From MKUN01 sp964481425 (lineage in GTDB: Bacteria > Bacteroidota > Bacteroidia > Chitinophagales > Chitinophagaceae), in the NCBI GenBank assembly GCA_964481425.1, contig CAYZTM010000016.1, positions 1 to 64,000 of the forward strand: 64,000 bases of DNA, written 5' to 3'. The position numbers and the translations under genes are program-made. Of the stretch, positions 43,233-54,698 are shown piece by piece. Within the stretch, counting starts at the first letter, position 1. Every line of letters begins with the position of its first letter. A model generated the notes under the pieces. That model was not told the origin of the DNA. It saw only the letters and a list, made by a program, of their open reading frames with translations, and searched no databases.

Positions 43233-44309
43233 ATGCGATCTATTGTATCTATTCTGTTAGCGGTACTTTCTTTAGTTATCGCCCGCCCATTACGGGCCCA
43301 GGAACTGAAGGAGGGCTTAGGAACAGTGATCAAGGCTGTAAAAGTACACTATGACAGTGCCTATATCAGCAAACCCCGGCGTCTTACCGTCCGGTTGTTC
43401 GGCGGCAGGAACTACATTACCGAAAAATACATCGACAACAAGCTTGATAAAACACTGAAATACCAGGCAAACACCCCGGTGAATGTTGGCCTGGGTGCAA
43501 GTTACAGGGGCCTGGGTGTCAATTTTGGATTCAGGACCGGCCTGGTAAAAAAATATGAGCGCTATGGTAAGACCAAAAGCTTCGACCTGTCCACCCAACT
43601 GTTCTTACCCAAGATAGCTGTAGATATATATGCCAGCCATTACAAGGGGTATTACATTACAAACCCGGAAAGCGTGCTGAACACCAACAGTGAAGATGCT
43701 GCCTATGTGCGGCCCGACCTACGCACTACTGTAATAGGAATAAACGGTGAGTATATTCTCAATGCAAAAAGATTTTCCTTCTCAAGTCCCTTTTCGCAGA
43801 CACAACATCAAAAGAAAAGTGCCGGGTCTTTCTTGTTTGGTGCAGGGGCCTTCGCCATACTTGTAAAAGCCGATTCTTCTGTAATACCAACCAATATCGA
43901 CAACAGCGATTTTTTCAGGGGTGCGCGATTTGACCGCTCAGGCATTTACAGTATCGTGATAAACGGCGGCTATGCATATACCCTGGTCATTCATCAAAAC
44001 TATTTTGTATCAGGTTCGCTCAACCTGGGTGGAGGCCTTAGTTACACTACACTTAGAGATGCCGCTGTAAATGACCGCGATGGCAAGTTAGGCACCCAAC
44101 TGAATCTTGCCTTCCGCCTTGGAGCAGGATATAATTCCGACAAGTATTTTGCCGGCATCCAATACATACAGCTTACCACGAGGAATGTTGTGCCTGTTAC
44201 ATCGGCCCGGACCGATCATGGGGCCGGCAGCCTGAAAGTGGTATTTGCCAAGAGATTCAGGTTTAAACAAAAAACGATAGACCATGCTATAAACAGCATT
44301 ATACAATAA
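43233..44309 (+). CDS. DUF4421 family outer membrane-like protein
   Basis: 358 residues. Signal peptide ending RPLRAQ, then the DUF4421 pattern: HYDSAYISKPRRLTVRLFGGRNY, VNVGLGASYRGLGVNFGF and SFDLSTQLFLPKIAVDIYASHYKGYYI. Many alternating strands (FAGIQYIQLTTRNV, LKVVFAKRFRF) suggest a beta-barrel. The family is almost limited to Bacteroidota and has no known function. It has its own promoter and shares a symmetrical terminator with the oxidase operon on the other strand. Confidence 0.83.
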   Translation: MRSIVSILLAVLSLVIARPLRAQELKEGLGTVIKAVKVHYDSAYISKPRRLTVRLFGGRNYITEKYIDNKLDKTLKYQANTPVNVGLGASYRGLGVNFGFRTGLVKKYERYGKTKSFDLSTQLFLPKIAVDIYASHYKGYYITNPESVLNTNSEDAAYVRPDLRTTVIGINGEYILNAKRFSFSSPFSQTQHQKKSAGSFLFGAGAFAILVKADSSVIPTNIDNSDFFRGARFDRSGIYSIVINGGYAYTLVIHQNYFVSGSLNLGGGLSYTTLRDAAVNDRDGKLGTQLNLAFRLGAGYNSDKYFAGIQYIQLTTRNVVPVTSARTDHGAGSLKVVFAKRFRFKQKTIDHAINSIIQ

Positions 44310-44311
44310 CG

Positions 44312-44338
44312 AAGAAGCCACCGCAGAGGTGGCTTCTT
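44312..44338. terminator. Bidirectional terminator between DUF4421 gene and ctaD
   Basis: 11-bp perfect stem (AAGAAGCCACC at 44312-44322 with GGTGGCTTCTT at 44328-44338), loop GCAGA. T-rich on the plus side (TTGTTTTATC). It serves the DUF4421 gene and, from the other strand, the end of the act-cta operon nine bases away. Confidence 0.8.
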
Positions 44339-44347
44339 GTTTTATCT

Positions 44348-46165
44348 TTAGTGAGATTCTTCTCCGGGTCGTAATGGCGTTGTTTGCGGAATGAAATCAT
44401 TACCATTGCCATCATCCTTATAATCGTAAGCCCAGCGGTGTACTTCGGGTATTTCGCCTTCCCAGTTACCATGACCAGGTCTGATCGGCGTTGTCCATTC
44501 AAGTGTAGGTGCGCCCCATGGGTTCTGCACGGTAACCTTGCGGCCACGCCAGATGCTTACAAAGAAATTATAAACGAACAGCAGTTGTGCAAAGAACACC
44601 ACGATAGCTACTACACTGATGAAGCCGTTCATGCTGATGAATTGCTTGTATGATTGCCATGCACTGTAATCATAATAACGACGTGGCATACCGGCAATAC
44701 CTTCGTAGTGCATAGGCCAGAAGATAAGGTAGGCACCTGCGAAAGTGATGAAGAAGTGTATGTAACCAAGTGTATTGTTCATAAAGCGACCGAACATCTT
44801 CGGGAACCAATGATAGATACCCGCGAACATACCCATGAAGGCTGACACACCCATCACAATATGGAAGTGGGCAACTACGAAATAAGTATCATGCAGGTGG
44901 ATATCGAGTGCAGAGTTACCGAGGAAGATACCGGTAAGACCGCCTGATATGAACATGGACACGAAACCGATGGCAAATAACATGGGTACGGTAAAGCGTA
45001 TGTTACCACGCCACATGGTAGTAAGCCAGTTGAACACTTTTACCGCCGATGGTACGGCAATAAGCAGTGTAAGCAGTACGAATATCGAACCGAGGAAAGG
45101 GCTCATACCGGTAACGAACATGTGGTGCGCCCATACCAGGAATGCCAGTACGGTGATACCCACAAGCGATATGATCATCGCAAAGTAACCAAAGATCGGT
45201 TTTCGGCTGTGGTTGGAAAGTACTTCCGAAGCCATACCCATACCGGGCAGCATAATGATATACACCTCGGGGTGACCCAGGAACCAGAATAAGTGCTGGT
45301 AGAGGATAGCAGAACCACCTATGTGCGGCAGTGCTTTACCACCGATGAATATTTCAGAAAGATAGAAGCTGGTACCGAAGTTACGGTCGAATATCAGCAG
45401 TACGAAACCTGAGAACAGTACAGGGAACGAAAGGATACCCAGCACAGCAGTGAAGAACAGCGCCCAAATAGTAAGCGGCAGTCGTGTCATGGTCATGCCC
45501 TTGGTACGCATGTTGAGTACAGTAGATACGTAATTAAGACCACCCAATAAAGAAGACACAACGAAAAGCGACATACTTATAAGCCATAGGTCCATGCCGA
45601 CCCCGGAACCAAGCGACGCCTCCTTAAGCGCGCTCAATGGCGGGTACGTCGTCCAGCCACCGGCTGCAGGACCTGTCTGTACAAAAAGAGAAATGAACAT
45701 TACCACGCTGGCAGCAAAGAAGAACCAGTAAGAAAGCATGTTCATGAAAGGAGATGCCATATCACGCGCACCTACCTGCAGGGGTATAAGAATATTAGCG
45801 AAGGTACCGCTCAGACCCGCCGTCAATACGAAGAACACGAGGATGGTACCGTGCATAGTAACCAATGCATAGTAGAATTCCGGTGAAAGCTTACCGCCTT
45901 TTGCCCAGTCGCCGAGGAACTTTTCCATTATAGGAAAGGTCTGGTCGGGGAAACCGAGTTGCAAACGGAAGAATACCGAAAATAAAGCCCCGATAATGGC
46001 CCATATGATACCCGTGACAAGGAATTGCCTGCCGATGATCTTATGGTCCTGGCTGAATATGTACTTCCAGATAAAGTGTTGCTCATGGTGCTCGTGCCCA
46101 TGATGTTCAGTGCCTGTTTGAATTCCCTGGGTTACGTTAGGCCCATCAATAATAACTGTACTCAT
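44348..46165 (-). CDS. ctaD: Cytochrome c oxidase subunit I
   Basis: 605 residues, twelve or more transmembrane helices. All redox-centre ligands are visible: low-spin heme His in YYALVTMHGTILVFF, CuB His and cross-linked Tyr in LGHPEVYIIMLPG, the CuB His pair in WAHHMFVTG, and the two heme-binding His in LHDTYFVVAHFHIVMG. Catalyses reduction of oxygen to water with proton pumping in the inner membrane. It is last in the act-cta operon, 33 bases after ctaC. Subunits III and IV are not in this window. Confidence 0.97.
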   Translation of the reverse strand: MSTVIIDGPNVTQGIQTGTEHHGHEHHEQHFIWKYIFSQDHKIIGRQFLVTGIIWAIIGALFSVFFRLQLGFPDQTFPIMEKFLGDWAKGGKLSPEFYYALVTMHGTILVFFVLTAGLSGTFANILIPLQVGARDMASPFMNMLSYWFFFAASVVMFISLFVQTGPAAGGWTTYPPLSALKEASLGSGVGMDLWLISMSLFVVSSLLGGLNYVSTVLNMRTKGMTMTRLPLTIWALFFTAVLGILSFPVLFSGFVLLIFDRNFGTSFYLSEIFIGGKALPHIGGSAILYQHLFWFLGHPEVYIIMLPGMGMASEVLSNHSRKPIFGYFAMIISLVGITVLAFLVWAHHMFVTGMSPFLGSIFVLLTLLIAVPSAVKVFNWLTTMWRGNIRFTVPMLFAIGFVSMFISGGLTGIFLGNSALDIHLHDTYFVVAHFHIVMGVSAFMGMFAGIYHWFPKMFGRFMNNTLGYIHFFITFAGAYLIFWPMHYEGIAGMPRRYYDYSAWQSYKQFISMNGFISVVAIVVFFAQLLFVYNFFVSIWRGRKVTVQNPWGAPTLEWTTPIRPGHGNWEGEIPEVHRWAYDYKDDGNGNDFIPQTTPLRPGEESH

Positions 46166-46198
46166 TTTTTCACTTTTGTGGCCAATGGCTTTGGCCGA

Positions 46199-47251
46199 TT
46201 ACTTCATCGTTACTGCTTTAACACTATCGGTTTTTTGTCCTTCTGAGCTTGCTGCAGGTGCAGCAGGTGCAGCGGGAGCATTATTCATGGCATAATATGA
46301 TTGCTGCTTGGCCATCCATGCATCGTACTCGGCCTGTGTTTCTACGATCACAGTACCGCGCATAGAATAGTGACCTTTACCGCACATCTGGTCGCATGAT
46401 ATTTCGTAAACGAAATCAGGATTGTGTGTCATTTCCTTCATCTGCGTGGTCGTGAAACGGGGTGTGAACCACATTGAGGTCACAATACCCGGAACTGCGT
46501 CCATCTTCATACGGAAGTGAGGCAAACCAACATCATGTATCACATCGCGGGAACCGATGATCAGCTTTACCGGCTTATTGACTACCAGGTGCAGCTCACC
46601 ATTCTGTGCTATGATATCGTCCAGGTTATCTTTATCGTTCCAGTCGAGGCCAAGTATGTTTGTCGCATCATTGATCTTGCGGAAATCTCTTTTACCCAAT
46701 ACACCGTCTTTACCCGGGTAACGGATGATCCAGTTGAATTGCTTACCTACCACTTCCACTATATTAGCATCCTTAGGCGCTTCAGAAGTAACGTTCAGCC
46801 AGTTACGCAGACCGATAGCTACAAGTGCAGCCATTGCGATAGCCGGTATCGTGGTCCAGATTATTTCAAGCTTGTTGTTATGCGGGTAGTAGAAAGCAGT
46901 ACGCTTTTCTGTTGACTGGTAGCGGAAAGCAAACCAGAAAAGAACGGTCTGCGTTGCAAAGAATACGATACCGGTAACGATCAGGGTAACGGTGAACATC
47001 ATGTCGTAGTTAACACCCTGCTCAGACGCTGAAGGAGGGAGCAGTTTACCTTCGAACAATTCGTTACACTTCCATATGCCGTACATACCTAAAATGAAGA
47101 AGGCGACCAGCAGCCAGGCTATTGTCCTGTTGGTAGCTGCTTTAGATTTAGCTTCTTCACGAAGCACGGCGGCATATTCGCCTGCTTTACCTATCTGGTA
47201 GATAATAATGAAAACCAGAATTATCAATAGTATTGTTATAAATCCCGACAT
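46199..47251 (-). CDS. ctaC: Cytochrome c oxidase subunit II
   Basis: 350 residues. Three hydrophobic segments come first (about 3-20, 42-60 and 80-104), the last two being the usual subunit II hairpin. Then comes the periplasmic cupredoxin domain with the binuclear CuA site: ligands in LPHFRMKMD and YEISCDQMCGKGHYSMRG (two Cys, His, Met). The C-terminus is an Ala/Pro-rich tail without a heme c motif, so this is not a caa3-type fusion and an external electron donor or ActE would deliver electrons. It lies between actF (74-base spacer) and ctaD. Confidence 0.95.
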   Translation of the reverse strand: MSGFITILLIILVFIIIYQIGKAGEYAAVLREEAKSKAATNRTIAWLLVAFFILGMYGIWKCNELFEGKLLPPSASEQGVNYDMMFTVTLIVTGIVFFATQTVLFWFAFRYQSTEKRTAFYYPHNNKLEIIWTTIPAIAMAALVAIGLRNWLNVTSEAPKDANIVEVVGKQFNWIIRYPGKDGVLGKRDFRKINDATNILGLDWNDKDNLDDIIAQNGELHLVVNKPVKLIIGSRDVIHDVGLPHFRMKMDAVPGIVTSMWFTPRFTTTQMKEMTHNPDFVYEISCDQMCGKGHYSMRGTVIVETQAEYDAWMAKQQSYYAMNNAPAAPAAPAASSEGQKTDSVKAVTMK

Positions 47252-47325
47252 GATCAGTTCAGCTTGTATTTACTAGTTTTAAGTTTTAATAAGGTCAATA
47301 TATCCTGTCTAAAACGTCTTATATC

Positions 47326-48546
47326 CTAACTACGGTGTATCACCGCTTCCTTCAGCAGCACGTTATTTACCGGCACCAGGGACGACCTGGTCAATGTCCT
47401 GGAAACAACAAACATTAATGTGCCGATAAAGCCCGCAAGGATACCTATCTCATACCAATTGATATGCCAGTGATCTTTCATTGGGTTAGGCATAACAATC
47501 TGGAAGAAATCGAGCCAGTGACCGAATATGATAACCATGGCCATGAACGTAACCGTAAAGTAGTTGCGTTTACTTGGGGCCGTCATCAGTATCAGTATCG
47601 GCATTACGAAGTTAATAATGATGTTGGCATAGAAAATCATGCTGTAAGGGCCTTGCTGACGTATCTTGAAGAAAATGGTTTCCTCAGGTTCGTTTGCGTA
47701 CCATATCAGCATATACTGATCGAACCAAACATATGTCCAGAAGATACTGAATGCGAACATCCATTTACCCAAGTCATGTATGTGCTCTTTATTCACTATT
47801 TCAAGATTCCCCTGGTTTTTCAGATAAACGACCCACAGCAATATCAGAGCCATACCGCTAACAAATACGCTACCGAATGTGTACCAGCTAAACATGGTTG
47901 AGAACCAGTGCGACTGTATGCTCATCAACCACAACCATGGTGTAACACTCATTTGAGTAAGCCAATAAACACCCATGAATGCGCCTGACCAGGTTACCAT
48001 CTGCCAGTATATTTTGGTATTGTTCTTAGCTGCGCTTTCCTGTGCCAGCGAAAGTGAGCGGAATTTCCTGCCAAAGAAAGACCATAGACCGATTGTGAAA
48101 AGCGTAAAGCCAACGAACATTCCTGTATTAAGGAAGAAACTCTTCTTCTTTTCTATTGCATCAGGGTGCATCCAGGTATATATCGGGTTTTGTACGCTAT
48201 TTCCGGTTCCAACATTATAGGTGAATGCAACGGCAAACAAAATGATCGCGGCAATAAGCCCAAACACCCAAACATTGGCGCCAATAGCTTCGGTTACTCT
48301 CTTATAGGCCACTATCCATGCTCCCTGTGCAAGCGAGGCTGCTGCCTGTATAAATACGCTCACTGTCGTGATCATCAGGAAGAACACACTGTCTTGCACC
48401 AAAGAGGTCCAGAATCGCGATTTATCAAAAACATCGTTACTGCCCAGCAATACCACCGCACCGGCAATAAGGGTAATAATACCAATGGCCATCAATGCCA
48501 GACTGGTATTGCGTAATCTTGCCGGTATCTCAAAACGTTCGTTCAT
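47326..48546 (-). CDS. actF: Alternative Complex III subunit ActF
   Basis: 406 residues with about ten transmembrane helices and the ActF family pattern (FWTSLVQDSVFFLMITTVSVFIQAA; FSIFWTYVWFDQYMLIWYANEPEE). It is related to the C-terminal part of ActC/NrfD proteins and forms one of the two large membrane blocks of quinol:cytochrome c oxidoreductase. It is sixth in the act operon, 39 bases after actE. Confidence 0.9.
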   Translation of the reverse strand: MNERFEIPARLRNTSLALMAIGIITLIAGAVVLLGSNDVFDKSRFWTSLVQDSVFFLMITTVSVFIQAAASLAQGAWIVAYKRVTEAIGANVWVFGLIAAIILFAVAFTYNVGTGNSVQNPIYTWMHPDAIEKKKSFFLNTGMFVGFTLFTIGLWSFFGRKFRSLSLAQESAAKNNTKIYWQMVTWSGAFMGVYWLTQMSVTPWLWLMSIQSHWFSTMFSWYTFGSVFVSGMALILLWVVYLKNQGNLEIVNKEHIHDLGKWMFAFSIFWTYVWFDQYMLIWYANEPEETIFFKIRQQGPYSMIFYANIIINFVMPILILMTAPSKRNYFTVTFMAMVIIFGHWLDFFQIVMPNPMKDHWHINWYEIGILAGFIGTLMFVVSRTLTRSSLVPVNNVLLKEAVIHRS

Positions 48547-48585
48547 TGTAATCTTTTATTAGAAGTACGTTTAAATTTTCTTTTA

Positions 48586-49257
48586 TTAGCCTTTATTGTT
48601 TTTATCTCCAGTTGCCGCTTTCTTGCTGGTGTCTGTAGCGCTTTCTTGCGGTGTAGTTGACGCCGGTGCAGTACCAAAGGCAAAAGCATCGCCGCCATTC
48701 TGGCTTTGTACCTGTTTAATATAAGCGATCACCTGCCAGCGTTGTTTGATATCCAACTGGCTTGCATAAGAGCCCATTGCATTCTTACCGTATTTGGCAG
48801 CAGCAAACATCTGGCCTACGGGCATATGCAGGTACTTGGCATCTTTAAAGTTGGCAGGCATGGCCGCAAATTTCCCGTTCTTATATAATGGCCCCTGGCC
48901 GTCCAATTCCGGACCATGGCATATAGCACAGTATATATTGAACAGGCGCTGGCCTTCCTTCAGTTCGTCCTCGTTAAAACGCAGAGACGTGGTAAAGGTC
49001 TTATATGCCATAGTATCCCCTTCCTTCAAATGATCGGGAAGCTCGTGACCGAGTGCTATGGTACCCGGTACCGGCAGCCGGCTCGTTTGGCTATCCGCAA
49101 AGTTGGGATTGGATGTATAAGCATCGTAGGCACGTGAGTAGGTCATGTCAGGCGCATATATCCTACCCGGGTTGCGGCGTGTGTTACCACTATTGCATGC
49201 CGCAAGTCCCAGTCCTACCAGGAGGCTCGCTACTACTATGCTTTGGGTCTTATTCAT
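48586..49257 (-). CDS. actE: Alternative Complex III mono-heme cytochrome c subunit ActE
   Basis: 223 residues from ATG 49257; a start 30 bases earlier would place ten extra residues before the signal. A lipoprotein signal (VVASLLVGLGLAAC) is followed by a cytochrome c domain with one heme site CAICHG and an axial Met probably in GQMFAAAKYGKNAMGSY. The C-terminus is low-complexity (Thr, Ala, Lys). It is the electron exit of the complex toward the oxidase or a soluble carrier. It is 37 bases after actD. Confidence 0.92.
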   Translation of the reverse strand: MNKTQSIVVASLLVGLGLAACNSGNTRRNPGRIYAPDMTYSRAYDAYTSNPNFADSQTSRLPVPGTIALGHELPDHLKEGDTMAYKTFTTSLRFNEDELKEGQRLFNIYCAICHGPELDGQGPLYKNGKFAAMPANFKDAKYLHMPVGQMFAAAKYGKNAMGSYASQLDIKQRWQVIAYIKQVQSQNGGDAFAFGTAPASTTPQESATDTSKKAATGDKNNKG

Positions 49258-49294
49258 ATTTAGTTGATATTCAAATTCAAATTTCAAAAAGTTG

Positions 49295-49867
49295 TTAGGC
49301 TAATTCGTAGGGTTCTTTTTTATCCCAGCGGCCATACCACCAGCTGTCTTCAGCAACCTGTACGTTAGTTTCTACGGCGCCGGTGCTTTTCAGGAAATCG
49401 ATCACTTCCTGTTCGCTGGTATGGTCGTTCAGCTCCACTGCCATTACAAAAAGGTCATCGCTCTGGCGCGGGTGAAACACATGTTTCTTAACGCCCGGCA
49501 TTATCTGGTTGAGATAGCACCATGTCATCACCATGCCAACCGCCGAAAACAGTACCGTCAACTCGAAAGTGATGGGTATGAATGCAGGCAGCGAGAAGTG
49601 AGGCTTGCCTCCGAAATTGATAGGCCAGTCGGATGTAAATATCCAGGACATAAAACCTAATGCCGTGCTGGTGCCGCAAAGGCCAAAGATAAAGCCGGCA
49701 GTATGCAGGTCTGTTTCCTTCAGGCCCATGGCATGATCAAGACCGTGCACAGGGAAGGGCGTGTATACATCATGCATTTTATAGCCGCTGTTACGTACTT
49801 TTTTCACCGCCGGAAACAGTACCTCTTCATCATCGTAAGCCGCTACCGCAAATTTCTTTATAGCCAT
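49295..49867 (-). CDS. actD: Alternative Complex III subunit ActD (DUF3341)
   Basis: 190 residues. DUF3341 pattern: AAYDDEEVLFPAVKKVRNSGYKMHDVYTPFPVHGLDHAMG, then two transmembrane helices (GFIFGLCGTSTALGFMSWIF and FIPITFELTVLFSAVGMVMTW), ending with a cytoplasmic-type ferredoxin-like fold. It has no cofactor of its own and helps hold the membrane subunits together. It is in the operon between actC (38 bases) and actE. Confidence 0.93.
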   Translation of the reverse strand: MAIKKFAVAAYDDEEVLFPAVKKVRNSGYKMHDVYTPFPVHGLDHAMGLKETDLHTAGFIFGLCGTSTALGFMSWIFTSDWPINFGGKPHFSLPAFIPITFELTVLFSAVGMVMTWCYLNQIMPGVKKHVFHPRQSDDLFVMAVELNDHTSEQEVIDFLKSTGAVETNVQVAEDSWWYGRWDKKEPYELA

Positions 49868-49905
49868 TTTTATTCAATATTCAATTTACTAATAATCGCG
49901 CCTGT

Positions 49906-51339
<1,434 letters not shown>

Positions 51340-51432
51340 AGCACCTAATTAGAAAAATTTCGTTTAAATATTTGTTGCGTCATCCCTGCCCTTCCGTTCT
51401 TCCGACGCGTTTTTCTTTTATTCTTATCGTCC

Positions 51433-54400
51433 TTAAATATGCTTCTCGGCCAAAACATCATCCTTGCCTTTCGCTACTATCTCATCTGTGTTACGCACCC
51501 TTGCCAGGTAGTTCACGTTAGGAAGGGTATGTATATCTTCAAGCACGTAGAACGTACGTTCTTCCTGCTCTTCACGGCGTATCTTATATATCTCGCTTGT
51601 TTTGTCGTTCACATTACCGAATGATATGGCATTGGTCGGACAAGCCTGCTGGCAAGCTGTACGTGCTTCACCATCCTTCAACGGACGATTTGCTTTCTTG
51701 GCAGCAAGTTTGGCATCCTGCAGGCGCTGTACGCAGAAGCTGCATTTTTCCATCACACCGCGGGCACGTACTGTCACGTCAGGGTTCAGCACCATGCGTG
51801 TCAGGTCATCGTTCATATCATCGCGGCGATAATCTTCGTACTGGTTGTCGGCAAAGCAATCTGCACCATTCCAGTCCAACCAGTTGAAGCGACGTACTTT
51901 ATACGGGCAGTTGTTTGCACAATATTTAGTACCGATACAACGGTTATAGATCATTTGGTTAAGACCTTCACTACTGTGGTTGGTCGCATCTACCGGGCAA
52001 ACGTTCTCGCAAGGCGCGTTATCGCAATGCTGGCACATCATCGGCTGGAATACGGTCTGTATGCTATCCGGATCGGCCGGGTCGCCTGCAAAGTAGCGGT
52101 CTATACGCAGCCAGTGCATTTCATGCACTTTCAGTACATGTTTCTTACCAACTACCGATACGTTATTCTCGGCCTGGCAAGCCATAGTACAGGCGCTGCA
52201 ACCGATACATGAGTTAAGATCTATCGACATGCCCCAGTGGATGCCGGGATGTTCGTATTGCGGGTACAGTGTACCGTTGATGCGGAAGTTCTTTTCCATT
52301 TCCGCAGCGCTCATTTCCTCTACTTTTTCTTCTCCACCTTCCTGCCATGGCAACGGAACAAATTCTTTCAGCTCTTCCTTGCGTTCTTTTATCAGCACCT
52401 GGGGGTCTTTGCTGAACTCCCCGAGGGTGTATTCGCGAACCACAGGACGATGCTCGTAGCTATGGTGTGTTTGCGTGATAGCTACATCATATGTTTCATC
52501 GGTCTTCTCAATGGTAGCAGCATTGCTGTACTCAAAGGTCTGGCCGTTATAGGTTACATAAGGATAAACGTTCTTACCACCTTTCTTATCGTCGGCAGTA
52601 TCGCTGCTCGCGGCTGCACGGCCCACTTTAGCATCGCGGCCATAACCTACGGCTACAGCTATCACGTTGTTGTGCATACCCGGCACTACCACGATCGGCA
52701 GCATCAGGTCAGGCTGGCCTGCAACTTTTATGCGGGCAACCCTCTTGGCGGTTACTACTTCGTTCTGCGTAGTGATGTCAGCATCCAGCAGTTTGGCCCT
52801 TGCCGGCGATACACATACGTAGTTGTCCCAGGTAGCTTTAGTTATGGGGTCGGGCATTTCCTGCAGCCATGGGTTGTTGCTCCATACGCCGCCGTAGCCC
52901 ATACCTACTTTCTGGTAAACCACCATTTCCACATCAGCCGATTTCTTAGCCTGTATCTTAGCCATTGCATCGGCTACATTGCCCGAGAAGGCAGTGCCGC
53001 CCATGGCCATTTCACCTGAAGGCTCTACGATACCTATCTGCAATGCACGGTCAAAATTCTCCTGGCTGCCCAGTTTGGTCATCCAGTAGTTCTTCCAGTA
53101 GTCACCATAAGTGGTGGTAGCACCTGCCCATGTAAGCAGGCTGTCCTGGAAGGCACGTGTTTTGAACAACGGTGCGATACCCGGCTGCTGCAGGCTGTAG
53201 TAACCGGTCTTCGGTTCAGCGTCACCCCAGCTTTCCAGGTAGTTATGATCCGGTGTTACGAACTTACATTTTTGCGCTGTCTCGTCCATGCGGTCTGCAA
53301 ACGAAACGGTCAGCGGAACTTTGGCAAGGCCTTCTGCAAATTTCTTACCGTCGTGATAGTCATACACAGGGTTAACACCGTGCATCAACACAGCGCCTAC
53401 ACCACCTGCATTCATTGCATCGGTCAGGGCTGCCATATCGCTATCTATACCTTGCCTGTAATTACTGTTAACGGCCCAGTTGATCGTAGTGCCGTTGGCG
53501 CCTATCTTATCGTTGATGGCATTTACCATGGTCTGCACAGCAACATCGTTGCTGCCGCATACCACCATACCATTTCCTTTCTTCAGGTCGGCGGCAGCTT
53601 TGGTGATCACCTCGTTGAGCTTCTTGCTCATAGCAGGCTGTGTACCGTTCACAACTGCATTGTACAATGCAACTGCTACTGCGCCCATTTCCGAAGGCTT
53701 GCAGGTAGCGCGCTCATCGGCTGTTGCGCCGGTGATGGTATGCATTGCTTCCACCTGGTAGTGCTTAGACATTTTGGGGTTCTTGGCACTCACCTTACGG
53801 CCTGCAGCATATTGCCTGGCAAACTCCGCGGGCGACAACCATGTGCCGAGGAAGTCTGCACCTATACTTACTATTGTTTGAGCTTTATCGAAATGGTAAG
53901 AAGGCAATGCACGTTTACCGTAGCATGCCTCGTTGGCCAGCAGCATGCCCGAGTAAGATATCGGGTCATATACCACATGTTTCGCATTCGGGTATTTGGC
54001 TAAGAACTGGCTGATGATATCTTTTGTAGTAGGGCTGATGATAGAACCTGTCAGCAGGTAAACCGGTTTTGAAGCATTGGCAGCCATCATTTCCTGCACC
54101 TGGCGGTCTATGGCTTCGTAAGTGGCTTCCTTGCCGTCGGCATGCGGCTGGCGCATGCGGGTAGTATCATAAAGATTAAGTACAGAAGCCTGCACACGGG
54201 CCGTAGTACCACCTCTTGTAACAGAGGAAACCTCGTTACCTTCCACCTTTATGGGCCTGCCATCACGCGTCTTGATCACGATCGCACAGTAGTCGCCATT
54301 ATCATGGAATGTAGAAGCATAATAGTTGGGTACGCCGGGCACTATATCCTCAGGCTTTATCGCGTAGGGTATCGCTTTACGCACCGGCATTTCGCAGCTT

Positions 54401-54591
54401 GCTGCCAATGTAGCTGCCAATGTGCTGAAGCCGAGGAACTTCAAAAAGTCGCGGCGGGGAGTGGTCGCGTTGAGCAGGTCTTCGCTCATATCAAACGCCA
54501 GGGGTTCACTGAATTCGTTTGCTAACTTTTCCTGGTTAGCAGCAGAGTCCTGCAATTCCTCCAGCCCCTTCCAATATTGTTTCTGACTCAT
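51433..54591 (-). CDS. actB: Alternative Complex III iron-sulfur subunit ActB
   Basis: 1052 residues, a fusion of a molybdopterin oxidoreductase-like region (about 1-750, without visible Mo ligand) and a ferredoxin-like region. The N-terminus has a Tat-type signal RRDFLKFLGFSTLAATLAASC ending in a lipobox-like Cys, preceded by the family start MSQKQYWKGLEELQ. The cluster-binding Cys groups are CIGCSACTMACQAEN, CQHCDNAPCENVCP, CIGTKYCANNCP and CSFCVQRLQ with CQQACP, giving four clusters. It carries electrons from ActC to the hemes of ActA. It follows actA by 107 bases. Confidence 0.95.
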   Translation of the reverse strand: MSQKQYWKGLEELQDSAANQEKLANEFSEPLAFDMSEDLLNATTPRRDFLKFLGFSTLAATLAASCEMPVRKAIPYAIKPEDIVPGVPNYYASTFHDNGDYCAIVIKTRDGRPIKVEGNEVSSVTRGGTTARVQASVLNLYDTTRMRQPHADGKEATYEAIDRQVQEMMAANASKPVYLLTGSIISPTTKDIISQFLAKYPNAKHVVYDPISYSGMLLANEACYGKRALPSYHFDKAQTIVSIGADFLGTWLSPAEFARQYAAGRKVSAKNPKMSKHYQVEAMHTITGATADERATCKPSEMGAVAVALYNAVVNGTQPAMSKKLNEVITKAAADLKKGNGMVVCGSNDVAVQTMVNAINDKIGANGTTINWAVNSNYRQGIDSDMAALTDAMNAGGVGAVLMHGVNPVYDYHDGKKFAEGLAKVPLTVSFADRMDETAQKCKFVTPDHNYLESWGDAEPKTGYYSLQQPGIAPLFKTRAFQDSLLTWAGATTTYGDYWKNYWMTKLGSQENFDRALQIGIVEPSGEMAMGGTAFSGNVADAMAKIQAKKSADVEMVVYQKVGMGYGGVWSNNPWLQEMPDPITKATWDNYVCVSPARAKLLDADITTQNEVVTAKRVARIKVAGQPDLMLPIVVVPGMHNNVIAVAVGYGRDAKVGRAAASSDTADDKKGGKNVYPYVTYNGQTFEYSNAATIEKTDETYDVAITQTHHSYEHRPVVREYTLGEFSKDPQVLIKERKEELKEFVPLPWQEGGEEKVEEMSAAEMEKNFRINGTLYPQYEHPGIHWGMSIDLNSCIGCSACTMACQAENNVSVVGKKHVLKVHEMHWLRIDRYFAGDPADPDSIQTVFQPMMCQHCDNAPCENVCPVDATNHSSEGLNQMIYNRCIGTKYCANNCPYKVRRFNWLDWNGADCFADNQYEDYRRDDMNDDLTRMVLNPDVTVRARGVMEKCSFCVQRLQDAKLAAKKANRPLKDGEARTACQQACPTNAISFGNVNDKTSEIYKIRREEQEERTFYVLEDIHTLPNVNYLARVRNTDEIVAKGKDDVLAEKHI

Positions 54592-54698
54592 ATTGTTCGA
54601 TCCGGTAGTTTCCGAATTATTTAATTATAAAAATTAACTCAATTATTTACTTTGTTCCTTGCCGTTCCGATTAGCTAATTCCTGCCTGTGATACACCA

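Noticed and set aside
52237..54003. Long plus-strand ORFs (260 and 252 codons) within actB
   Set aside because: Antisense to the strongly conserved ActB; Cys/His/Tyr-rich composition is typical of reverse-complement frames.
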